Below, in pieces: positions 21,451 through 33,198 of a stretch of DNA of 64,000 nt. Numbering within the stretch: the first letter of the stretch is position 1; the number at the start of each line of letters is the position of its first letter. Below the pieces are notes generated by a model. It did not search any database. It was not told where the DNA came from and saw only the letters and a list, made by a program, of their open reading frames with translations. This stretch comes from Eumeta japonica. Taxonomy: Eukaryota > Arthropoda > Insecta > Lepidoptera > Psychidae. The stretch lies in NCBI GenBank assembly GCA_005406025.1, contig BGZK01000006.1, forward strand, positions 434,001-498,000, in the 5' to 3' direction. The translations under genes and the position numbers were made by a program.

Positions 21451-22019
21451 TTGATAACTACAGTAAATAAATGATAAGTTTATTTATTATTAATACTGAA
21501 TATTATTATTTTATAAATGTTGATTTATGACCTTGGAATTTAAGTTGATTTTTTTGTTACAGACTATTTAAGAAAAATTTTGTTTATGTACTATTGAATG
21601 AAATTTTTAGCTCTGCTCATAATTGTCAAGTTTGGAACTTAAACGAAGTATTACAAATCGCGTTTTAGAACTAGTTAATAGTGCTCAAATTCCTAATAAA
21701 GCTTTAGTTACGGTCGTCATTGATTATTTTATTAAAAATATACAGAACTATTGTGAAAGATTAATCTTTTGTACAAGCATTTTTCAGGATTATTTGGTAT
21801 CCAATATATCCAATAGTGATGATACTTCGTTACGAACCGGAAAACTTCATTATTAACGAAGACAACCGCGCCGGCGCAGAGACAAAAGAAATCGATCAAA
21901 TTATTTCAAGCCTCCTAATAAAGAAGAAACCGTTTAAAAATCGGTTCTCTCATGAAAAAAAATCTGTCTCGACATTAAAATAAAAAAATATGGAAAAAAT
22001 CTTTAAAAAAATAAGAGCA

Positions 22020-22340
22020 AATTACTATGCCGTACCCACGGAAGAGATCGTATTTCACCAATGCCTGCAGCTGCCAATAGCGTTGCGATTATACGCCACT
22101 ATCAGCTTTCAAACAGATGTGGGTGACACGGCGAGCGTAAACAAGGCAACAGCTTGACGTGTGACGAGAACATGTCCAAGCTGTGCTGAGCGACGATACG
22201 TGCTAATGGCCTACGTACAAAGGGCGATCGACGCTTGTCGCAGGATTTCTCACATCGTAGGCTGTTTGTCATAGCAGCTCATATTAAAATCAAGCCTCCG
22301 GGAGGCGACAAGCCTTGACTGTCCAGAAACAGAAAAGGCT
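22020..22340. other. Less AT-rich intronic block, possible conserved element
   Basis: This stretch stands out from the AT-rich intron and contains no open frame or recognised repeat. Composition alone suggests possible regulatory constraint; weak evidence. Confidence 0.
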
Positions 22341-23214
22341 TTTCGTCTGTATAAATATTCCAGCCTTTTGTGATGCTAAATTTAAGGGAAGAAGTATCAT
22401 CGCTCGATCACCGGATTCAGCCCATAATATAATAATATTAAATGACTCTCCGTTCGCTGCTCGATGTAAAGACGGAAGACTCGAGTCATTTTAATCACAT
22501 CTTAGGACTTGAAATACTATTGAGAGATGTTTTGGAGATTTAAAGATTATATATTTCGGGATGCAGCAAAAATTTTCCAAGGATTACAAGGTGATTGTAG
22601 CATATATGCGCAATGTAGTATATAGTTACATAAGAAATTTTGAAAATCAGACTCATATTCGAACCTGCCTCTAAACACGATGCGTTTCGTTGATATCCTA
22701 AATACATAACACTAAAACAGACCGCCTGGCACGAACGGGGATTAAAACTAAAATACACATTTTCTGGAAACGAGGCGGCCGACCCTGTTATGCTGCAAGT
22801 TTATGTGATCTGGATTCGAACGGACTCGGTTAGAATGCGCATGCGTCAGTTTACAGCGCAATTTGTATATAATATATGTACGACCAGTGCTGAACATTTT
22901 CTTTTTATGGTAAATATATAGATATGAATATGGTTCGGAGATCAATTTATGATTTGTTGTGTCGGATTTTAATCCCCACACCGCTGGCACACTTAAAGCA
23001 CACTCAAATGCGGCGTACCATCTTGAGAGTAGAAAGAGCAAGACGCTGATAGGGTTTCGCAGTAGAAAATAATATTTGTCTCGCTCTCACATTACTTATT
23101 GAAATAGCGCATTATTTGAGTGACGTTTATTAATACGACCCTTGAACCTTAAGTGGTCTGCGAGGCCCGCCGACGACCGCGGACGCCGGCGCGGTGACGA
23201 CACCTAGGGCCGAA

Positions 23215-23355
23215 GGCTCAATGTGTTCTCCGAGGCACGGAGCTAAGGTTCTAGTCGGTCCTAAGTCGAGGGCTCAGTGATAAATTCGTGCTTGATTAGG
23301 ATCTAACGTGATAAGTTGTAATTAGAAAGCAACGCTCTTAACCACTGGACCATTG
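23215..23355 (-). repeat. tRNA-derived SINE, 5' half
   Basis: The minus strand begins CAATGGTCCAGTGGTTAAGA and GCGTTGCTTTCTAA (A-box region) and continues to CTCCGTGCCTCGGAGAACAC. That latter block is also present in the plus-strand SINE at 62341 (CTCGTGCCTCGAAGACCACG). The same head occurs at 26566-26643. Confidence 0.
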
Positions 23356-25142
23356 ACATTATTGAGATTTTTATTTGAGATAACGAACAGTGACATTATC
23401 GGTAAGACAACTAGGCTATATATATTCTTTGATATAAGTAAATCCAACGATTACTCCTTCGATCACCATCATCTCAAAATCCTTAAATACAAAAACTTCC
23501 TTTTATCACGAACATAATAGCGCGGCGCGGCAACGCGACTAGTGATGTAGCTCGGACAGCCATACCGCTCCTGTGAGCTCTATTACAAAATATGCAACAC
23601 AGAAACAATATTCGGCGTCAGTAGAACGCTAACTTTTAGCGTCTAAGTCTAACTTTCTGTCCACTAGGCCGTGATACGCTCGCCAGTATTCAATTTTTCT
23701 TAAAAACGATAAAAGTATGTAGGGACGCGGATAAAACTGGAACACGTATGGGCCATTTCGATGTCTGTTTGCCAGTTCGCAAAATACTTAACTTGTCGTA
23801 GGTATTTTAACGCACAAAAACTTTAACATACACTGTTTGTAAGGATTTACAAAGCGCGTATGACGAGATAAATTTTCTTTCTTTAAAAAAATTTAAATAT
23901 TTTTATTTTATTAATTATATGTTTTTTTTTTTATTAATATGAATTGCCCCTTTTTTCGTAAAACGCAAACAAAATCTCATAATATTTACTGAAAAACAAA
24001 TTCCGCAATCATGTCATAATTTGGGTTCCAAACTGATTGAGCTTTTCCGCTCATGAAAAGTCGAGATCAAGAGCAAAGAGCGACAGTCGCGCCACTCGGA
24101 GATGAACTTGACCGATTGTGATAGATAGATATAATCAGTGCTGGAAGCGACTTCCAGCGTAAATAATTTGGCAAGTCACTGTGAAAACACCGCTCACACA
24201 TCCGTAATGTACTTTCCGCTACGATTAGCGAAAAAATATAAATAAACCAACTTAGTCAGTGGACGAAAATATTGCAGTTTTATTTTATAAAAATACAGCG
24301 TGATCGTTGTGCGCCCGATACGCGAATGTCGTGTAGGTTGACCATAAATTGCGATTTACGTTTTTATTGCCAGAAAGAGAAATAAGTGCATTATCTTACT
24401 AAAAAAAAATACCATTTATTTGTACTATTGTGAGACTGAAACAGAATAACATGATGATCTTTAAGGAAAATGTACAATATTTTACTTTTGATTATTACAC
24501 ACAAATTTCATTAAGTTTGGTATTGCTCGTTTAAATTTAATTCACGTAATGGATACCTACGCATAAACAACAAAAGTAAAAAAAGGCGATGCTTCACATC
24601 CGGCCTACACTTTGAACATATCTTACAAAATCGAATAAAACTCATTCATCATTAAAAAATAATAAAATCGCAATTTTTGGAGTTTTTTTGATATACGATA
24701 TAAATAACCATTATTTAGTGTCTTTGTTCCAAAATTAAATGTACTATAAGAGGTAATTAAATAACAAAATAATAATGCAAAGACCTCATTATCCCAGATT
24801 AGTTCATAAGTTAAAAATACACAAATACTCATAAATACAACTTTTTACATATCCTTTGTTTTGTTGAGTGTATAAATTTTTATAGTTATAATTTTCGAAG
24901 ATTTCGTAAAACTTTAATATGCTTTAATAGACATAAAGTCTCTATTCACGGTTGAGCATATCCGGCAAAACAAAAAGGAATGCAGTCTTCTTCTTCGCTG
25001 CTATCTTCTTTTTCGCTCGTATGATCCTATCCCTCTCTGTCAACTGGACATGCTCACCCATGAACATTTCATATGTCACTGAAGCCATCTTTATTTTTCA
25101 TATTACCTATAATTACGTGTTCAATAGCTATGCACAAAAAAA

Positions 25143-25270
25143 AAGCTAAAGTACGCGAAAATGACAGTTAAAACACTGTACTTATTAATGGCGTTTTGAA
25201 ATTATTTATGTACAATGTGCAGGCCCGAGCTATAGACTATTCGTGAAATGTCTCCTTTGCATGATCAGAA
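25143..25270 (+). repeat. Dispersed repeat, copy related to 60.8 kb
   Basis: It shares the ordered blocks ACGCGAAAATGACAGTTAAA, GGCGTTTTGAAAT, ATGTACAATGTGCAGGCC and ATTCGTGAAATGTCTCCTTT with 60780-60895 in the same orientation. A moderately diverged interspersed repeat of unknown class. Confidence 0.
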
Positions 25271-26565
25271 TCGACTTGTAAAATCTCTGAGTCCTGAAAT
25301 GAGGATAGCACTCGTGGAGATTCGAATTTCCATCTTTTAGATATTCTTCTAAAGATTTATACAAAAAACTAATAAAATTGCAATACTGAAAAATGCATAA
25401 TAAGTACGTTTATGAATTACGAATAATATTTATCGATATTAAAGTAAAATTTCGAACAGATGTAATTAAATTTTGAGAGCATCCATAAACATATCAATAA
25501 AATATTATCATATGAAATATTCAGCGTTTCCAAATCAATTGTATTTTTTTAAAGTCTACAATACTATGGTCGCCCTACCCGTCACCTCTATTAAATCACA
25601 GTCCGGTCGAGCGGAAAGAAAAATAGGTCGTTCGTTTTTTCCAGCGTTCATGCTGTGGCGTTGATTCCATTCGCTCCAGAATACAGGGCCGGGGTATACA
25701 ACGCGGGCACAAGCAATTCAAGTTTAATATTTAATATTTTAAAATTGAAAATAAATCAGTTTGGCGCTGCAGTTCAAATGGGATGGATTTCGAAAATTAA
25801 ATAAACTATCAACAGTTTCGGCAATACACGAAATAACATAATGTTTGTTTCTATACCTTCATATTGTGAAATTATAGAAACAACAAAAAAAATCAAAGAC
25901 GTTGTTATTTGTTTATCGAGGACTAGTTACGGTCCGCCGTTTCACTCGTGCGGTAAACACACAGAACGTGGATCTTCGGTCGCGATACCGATCTCGACCT
26001 CGCCCGCTGCTGTCGCGTCACGTCCGTCGCCGCCACGGCTACCCGCGTTTGAGTGGAAGCTTTTGTCAACGCAAGTATTTACTACTGAAAATAAAAACTA
26101 TTCCAAGCATGTTATAATTACAAATTAATAGTAATCAGTTTGAACAGTGAGACAAAGATATTTTTTTCTTATACAGTTAGATAGATACACCCAATACTGT
26201 CTTTTATTTTCACAATAATCTCGTTGGCTATGATAACTCCTATTGGCTATGATAATTCCAAGCGACAACAGATGCGGTCACCTCGTCACGTTCGACTATT
26301 TCCAACTGAATATATCCCGTGAGAAGTTTTCAGGCATAACGTGCATAAAACCGAGAGTCGTTCGCACGCCGTCATACGAATGTATCAGTCGATCCAGTGC
26401 CGCAACATAAACGTAATATGAAGCGATCGTCGAAGCGCGCGGCATCTACGAGGACCGCGGTGCGCGTCCACCCGCGCCGTCAAGCCTTCGCGATATTCCG
26501 CGTCGAGCTAATACATTCGCATAAAATAAATGAGCCGTGTGACTGGTCGCCGTGTCCACCTACAG

Positions 26566-26643
26566 CGATGGTAGATAAGTGATTAAGAGCGTTGCTTTCT
26601 AACCAGAAAGTAGGTTCGTGCCTGAACACGGCTCAATTGAGAA
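26566..26643 (+). repeat. Truncated tRNA-derived SINE head
   Basis: GATGGTAGATAAGTGATTAA GAGCGTTGCTTTCTAACCAG and then GGTTCGTGCCTG match the head of the SINE at 23215-23355, with a B-box-like GGTTCG. The body is missing. Confidence 0.
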
Positions 26644-28879
26644 AATTATGTATGGGTAAGTCTAGGAAGTCAATTGATTAGAATCTGATCATAGATCCAC
26701 CCATGAGTAATACCATTACTTGCGATACGGCCCTTTGTCACTATGACCATTAACGACTGTTTAAATCTGAATCGATTGGTAGTAATTGTGTTACCTGCGC
26801 AAGAGTTTTTTTCGATTTATACCCGGTCCGAGATGACGGCAAATAGAAATTAATACATTTTTAAACTCCATCGGTGATGTTACTTCACCATTACAATTCT
26901 TCTATAATTATTACGGAAACGAAACTATTACAAACCTTCTAGAACGGGTCTGCCTTCATTTCGTTACAGTACAGAAAAACTACAACCACGTCACTTTTTC
27001 AACTCTTTGCCTTACACTTCACGTCCACCGTTCGTTCTGCAGGATGTTTACGATATGGATTCTTTAAAAATGTACGCATTCCATAAATACCTACTTGAAA
27101 AAATATCTGGCATCAAAGTCGACATTTAAAATTAGCGTATTTCATGTACACAATAATGGGTCGTTATAAATAAAATGTGTGCCGTGGTTATTTGTATACT
27201 GTTTCGGAATTTTACTCTGCTTTACAAACAAAAATAATATCACAACAAAAAGTACGGGAAAAATTGAAAGTTGGATAAAACTTTAGTTTTCACGTAATTT
27301 TATAGTGGGGAGCGTTAGTTAGAAACAAACGGTAAAAATGATATATCACATAATATTAGGAGTCTGTAACTAAAACATAAAAAAATGGAATCCACACGAC
27401 GTCACTTTAAAAGGTCCGTCAGTTCGTAAAACCATACGTCACAATCGTGGTAGCTTTCGTCAACAGTCGTTTTAGACAGTAACCGTTGTTGTCCATAGAT
27501 TTGAAACTTGGTACAGTTAAGAAAACAGTTATTCCGCATCTATACCTGATAAAGAATTCCTGTTCTTTTTTTTTATTAGGTATAAACTATGAAGACTTTA
27601 AAATTATTAAAAGTTGCACAATATATCATTCGAGTGGGCAAGATTTGAGGAGTCAATACAGGTCGTATTTTGTATAAGTTTTGACTGTAGTGTACCTCAA
27701 AATGTCCTATAGAAAAATTTAACCTAATAATCTCTCCTAAGTGTACAAATCAAACGGAACATACCTGACCATAGAAGGTCTTACATATAATTACATATTA
27801 CATGGAAGGTATTACAAGTACAATATAGGAATATTTAACACATTTAGTTTCCGAAATAAAAAAATATTTCAACGTCTCATTCCAACTCTTTTTATAAATT
27901 ACCAATGAACCGACCGAACTCATTTTTAAATATTATTTTTTCTCTTACAGACCTTTTGATTCACTAGTCTGATGCACACTTGGCCAATTTCATTAATTAT
28001 GTATGACATTCGGGTATGTAAGGAAATATACGGTTGTCATTTAATGTGTAATATATAATCTTCATAGCAAATATCGGGCAAATATTTCTATTTATTTCTC
28101 CAATTTACTCTCCATCAATATCACTATATTATTTATCGCTATCTGTAAACTAAATTGTTGATACAAGCAATACTTAACATCCACATTAAAAACAATTTAA
28201 TAACATTAAATCGATTTCAATTCGGAACAGAATCTTTTCTACATTTGTCTTACGCACTATCAGGGGCCCCTACGAAATTGTATGAAAAAAAATTTCGGAA
28301 AATCTCAAAAATAATCACAGTAAACTCGAATGAGTTACGTATACAAAGTATCGTTAGAGACGACAGACGATCGCGATTCGGACGTCGTCGGCGCTGTTAC
28401 ATAAGCGGCGAACGGCTGCGCGCGCGCACTCGAGAGGTGTGTGTATTTTAGCCGCGGTCAAGGAACTATGCTGAGAATTCGGTTATACTATTACGTTATG
28501 CTAATTTATAAATAAAACAATAATATTTAATCTTATTAAATACTATAAAATTTAAAAGTCTCTTGGCCTAATTGATATTTCCTTGAAGACTTGAATATTA
28601 AGTATATATTTACAAAACAGCACATTTTTTTACAAAATAATTCCTTTTTCATCAAAAAATTGTGTCATGACTAGTAAGACATTTTACTTCTTACAGTTGC
28701 ATTATTCTAATGTAAACTTTACATATAATAAACGTTTATTTTATCATTTTCGCGTCAAAATAATACACATAAATGAAAATTAATTTACTTGTTAATTACA
28801 CCTTCGCTGCTTTAAAGGTTACATCTAATTTTTTTATACATATAACACATATTAAGATTATGAACATAAGGTGTTTCAT

Positions 28880-29105
28880 ATTCACTTTCTAACCTTGCAT
28901 AAATGTCAGGAGTGTCTGTAAGTAATGCGAGAATACTTTTCCATCGTTCAGAATCAAGTGAAATCGATTGAATTGTAAACCAGGATAAGAAGCAGTTATG
29001 CGAGATTCGAATCAAGACCGAGACTGGCACAGGTACGAGGAGAAATTGCTACAAGAGATTCAAGAATTTATTCTATATCCACACGGGGAAAGCCGTGAGA
29101 TGGAG
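28880..29105 (+). repeat. Lepidopteran interspersed repeat tail
   Basis: The G/A-rich lead (gaatcaagaccgagactgg) followed by tctatatccacacggggaaa gccgtgagatgg is a decayed form of the ATCCACGCGGGCGAAGCCGCGGG tail. A sister copy lies at 32925-33075. Confidence 0.
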
Positions 29106-29299
29106 TTATACACAATCCAATACATAATAGACAATTCAATTTGTTCCCAAGAAAAATAATATATCTGCTCTGGATATTGCCTATATCTATATGAAAAATT
29201 ACCGCAATGCAAATATGAGAAGCGGCAAACACGATATACCGAGTCATCGGTAATCTCAAGTGGGTATTTTGGCGAAACGTTATTTCGATAAGAAACACA

Positions 29300-29345
29300 C
29301 AGCAGGATCTTTATCCATATATATATGGATAAAGATCCTGCTGTT
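29300..29345. repeat. Perfect 46-bp palindrome
   Basis: The arms acagcaggatctttatccat ata and its complement meet without a spacer over an ATATATAT centre, followed by more AT repeats and tctatctgtctatct. The design is the same as the 773-834 palindrome with unrelated arm sequence. Confidence 0.
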
Positions 29346-29628
29346 ATATTATATATATATATATGTGATCTTTATCTATCTGTCTATCTACGCGCAGGTT
29401 AAATGGAAAAGAAGATAAGACTGAAATTGAAATTCTACGCTTATAAAGTCCCGAGCCAGTCGCTAGTGATACGGCACACTACTAGCAGACATTAGAACAG
29501 TCGTGGTGTAATAATAAAGCGATTTGCGTAAATCATTCGAATAGTCGCTCTAGGTCAGGTATCGCGCTACGCCAAGGCGGCGCGGCGCGCGCCGACGCGG
29601 CGAGTGGTCATTAACTTTTTTATATATG

Positions 29629-30227
29629 TTTTTAAGATTCCGTACCCTAAAAGTAAAAATGGAATCCTTATATAACCATTCAGTGTAGTCTGTTTGTGTA
29701 CCTGTCTGTAAGTCACAACACTTTTTTCTCAGGAACGAATAAAGATATCAAGTTAGAATTTATATCAAATACTGAGGTCCTTAGAGTTGCAAAAAATTTA
29801 AGCCTTAAGTCAACGTAATTATAAGATATTACGGCCCTTTGTTATATATTTCGATAACACCCAATCACTCATCAATATTTACAGAGTACTAACTTCCCGT
29901 TGACCTAGAATCACAAAATTTACTAAAAATCACTAAAATTCGCAATAAACAAAGGTTTTTCAGCACAACTAAAAGAAATATGTATTGTAAATTCGGCCAA
30001 TTTGTAGATATATCATTTTTTTCCCGCTGCTATACGCTGACATTTAGAGTTGGAGTATCGACTGTAATGTAGGCCGATATGTGGGAGAATATTTTTGATT
30101 TTCCGCTATTGAAATTGAAGACTTCCGAGAATTCAAAAATTTAAACGTTATATATTCATAGAGCTTTTGAAAAGAAAACGGAACCCTAAGGTCGAAGATC
30201 CTATTCGCACTTGTCCGGATTTTTTTT
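29629..30227 (+). repeat. Lepidopteran interspersed repeat, near-complete copy
   Basis: The left end tttttaagattccgtaccct followed by atggaatccttat and gtacctgtctgtaag, and the right end aaaacggaaccctaaggtcg ... attcgcacttgtccggattt, are the two conserved ends of a repeat common in moth and butterfly genomes. The copy is about 600 bp, has no coding frame and is moderately decayed. Other parts of the family lie at 8005-8215 (minus) and 41021-41068. Confidence 0.
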
Positions 30228-31065
30228 AAACGTCTATATATATACATTACTAGCGTTCGTTGACGACTCTGTTTGCATGATTTGGCAAAAAACAATTTCT
30301 TCCTCAAGTTTGGTCTACGTCGGCTATTATATAAAAGCTTCAAACCGCAATCGGATCGAGACCGGAGACGGATGTGGAATACTCAATGCGTCAATATATG
30401 ACACAAAAAGGCTGTTTTACGACACCGCTAGTCCACCCTTTGCGATCATCGTAAAGTCGCTATTGTAATAGCTGACGTAAGTGTAGGTGGCATGTGAGGC
30501 ATCCGGCCTCCGTGCTTAGTCTCGCTAATATGGGATCGCGTTCCATTTGAGTTCAAATTAAAATTACACATAGAATAGTCAGTGCGAAACAGTTGAGAGC
30601 CAGTCGGAGATAGAAAAAGTGTGGATGAGGGCTCACTCCCAAAGTACAAAGGGCTCGATAGTAATAAAGAGTGGATTGTTAAATATTGATGCGTTACATT
30701 GAGTATCTTCATAAACAGAGAAAGTGAAGAACTGATCAAATAAACATAGCAAACATTCTATCGTTTAAATTGAAGAATTGACGTCCCCGGCACCCTTCTC
30801 GCCCACAAGGGGTACCGTCGGAGCTACACTATCATCACGAACACCAGAAGATTTAGCTTTCGATAAGAAAAAAAAAGCTTCCTTAGCATCATTGTTATTT
30901 TTCTTCAGTTCATAACTGGAGTGCAGGCTTGGAGTGGAGGCAGGATTTATTTCTTAACATCATGGAAGAATGGTTCCAATTTTCAATGTATTTTTAAAGG
31001 TTTTTTATTTTGATGATGTCTTCCGTCTTCACGTAATCTTTAATTTTATACACTTTAATTCTGGC

Positions 31066-31206
31066 AAGGACGCCGGAGTAATAATAAACTTTTATTCTGA
31101 CAAAGCGATGCGGACCGGCGTCGAGTTCGCCGGCGGTATCGCCGAGGGCGAGGTACCACCGTTGGTCTATCCTAGCGTAGTTCGAACACCGACCGAAGAA
31201 GAATGA
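31066..31206 (+). other. Coding-like fragment, unrecognised
   Basis: After a possible acceptor (attctggcaag) the plus strand reads DAGVIINFYSDKAMRTGVEF, AGGIAEGEVPPLVYPSVVRT and PTEEE-stop, with higher GC and third-position bias than its surroundings. It looks like the end of a real or formerly real protein, possibly from a transposable element or retrocopy. Start, other exons and family are unknown. The minus strand is also open here, so it could be composition alone. Confidence 0.
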
Positions 31207-32823
31207 CACTATTCACGTTTGGCACACAATTTAGATATGCACTTAATATTATTTTAAAAAAAAATCTAGGTATTCTTGATACAATGTTTCAATTACACGA
31301 TAAAAATGGGGTCGAGATCATTGATTATGACTCGCTAAAGTTGCTGTTCTAGACTGAGCGTATAATGGAACTTAAATCACTCGTTACAATACTAAGCTCA
31401 AAATTTTGGGCTTTGTATGGATGCAGATGCCGATACCCTTTCTGATTCCGTTAAAATCAAAGATTACAAATACAAATTGCACAAAACATTTACAATTTAC
31501 GACTTGGGAGATATGAAACTTTGTTCATGAAACTGTGTTTTCAACATTGTCATATGACGATAGTCTACCATAATGTCTACATACTATGAAAGTGGCTGAT
31601 AAATTGAACTGTTTAGTTTATGCAAGGAGACAAATATGAAGGCTTACAGACATGGCAATAGTGCGACTGGTTTATTTTAGCTATTCACGGCATAATATCA
31701 TGCTGTATTTTGGCTTGAGATAAAGCATTATTATTTGTGTTTAAAAAAAAAATGCAATTTAGGTATTTATACGTTAAGATGTACAGAGATAATCCCGAAG
31801 GTCATTTTAAACAAAACAATATTTTTAATGTTAATTGTCAATACATTTACGAAAATACAATGCTTATACGCAAAAATATTAACGCTTCCTCTAAGATGGA
31901 TTTTCCAATGAAATTCCTTAGAAAATATAGAAATGAGTAATAATAAATTAAGAAATATATATATTAAAACCATTTCACGTAAAAAGGCTATTTGTTATTG
32001 TTGTAGTGAACGTTATGGTAACGCTTGGGCAACGATATAATAGATTTAAGTATGTCATTAAAAATAAAATAAACCTGAAAGGGTTTTTTAACCCATTGCC
32101 TTCTTGTATTTCCGAATCCGTGATAATTTTGTCTTAACGTTCAATAAAACACTTTATACTGAACAAAAACTTCATTTTCTTTTCTCTTCTTCGCCCGTCT
32201 TAACATGGGAAACGATTCTAATAACCCAATAACGATCCTATATTCCAGTTATTGGTTATTGCCCCGGACTTTATACAAAAAAAAAAACTCCTTACCCGAA
32301 TCCGATTTCAAAAACTAACAAATTTAATAAAGTTGAATATGAAACTATTTTTTTTTCATTCAACATGATCCTCTTTAATTCGAATTATTTAACTTATTGA
32401 AAAGAAAATAGCCTGGAACAATGTCCGATAGCTTAGTTGTAACATGTATAACCTTTGGAATCGATACAGTTGTTGTCGAGTACATTTTTTGTATACAAAA
32501 CAAACAAACAAATTCGCTCTGTCGGTTACCAATTCATATATTTACTTGTTACTTCGTTAATTATAAATTCGAATTCGGCATCGTAATGATCAGTTGTAAT
32601 AAGGACCCAAAAATGTTTTTATTAAATATATATCTCGATTATGTTCCGTATGCAAAAATAGATTATTAAAGAAAAGAAAAGATAATAAATCAGGTGCTGA
32701 AAAATCTATACTTAATAGTCCTACTCACATCAAAAATGAGTAACTTTAGTACGATGTTTGTATATTTGTGGCTTAGTCCCTCTCAAAAGGTACTGATTTT
32801 TTATTTAAATTTTTAAATAAAAC

Positions 32824-32868
32824 AAAATTTAGCATATTATGTATATGATGCATAATATGCTAAATTTT
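32824..32868. repeat. Inverted repeat, 18-bp perfect arms, 9-nt loop
   Basis: The arm aaaatttagcatattatg is separated by tatatgatg from its exact complement. AT-rich hairpin, otherwise unexplained. Confidence 0.
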
Positions 32869-32924
32869 ATATGACTTTTGACACACAGATAATATATTTT
32901 TTGTATTGACATAGCACACTTTCG

Positions 32925-33075
32925 TCTTAGCGATGCGATGCTCTGAGATAATTTGATCGGGATCAGGGCGATATGGATATGAGAATCGAGAAAAAGACCG
33001 CAATTTTATAGCGAGTATGGAATATATAAAAAAATCATTCTATGTCCATGCGGACGGAGCCGGGGCATAAGTAAC
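32925..33075 (+). repeat. Lepidopteran interspersed repeat tail
   Basis: The G/A-rich lead gatcgggatcagggcgatat, then ttctatgtccatgcggacgg agccggggcataagtaact. Same layout as 28880-29105 in the same orientation, 4 kb away. Confidence 0.
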
Positions 33076-33123
33076 TCTTTTATATACTACACAAATAAAC
33101 GAATACATATTTTATTAATTGTT

Positions 33124-33128
<5 letters not shown>

Positions 33129-33192
<64 letters not shown>
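33129..33192. repeat. (TA)32 microsatellite
   Basis: Sixty-four bases of uninterrupted TA dinucleotide. Likely polymorphic in length and prone to assembly error. Confidence 0.

Positions 33193-33198
<6 letters not shown>

Noticed and set aside
23600..23685. Minus-strand GGCCTAGTGGACAGAAAGTTAGAC resembling another SINE A box
   Set aside because: No B box or body could be aligned, so it was not listed as a feature.
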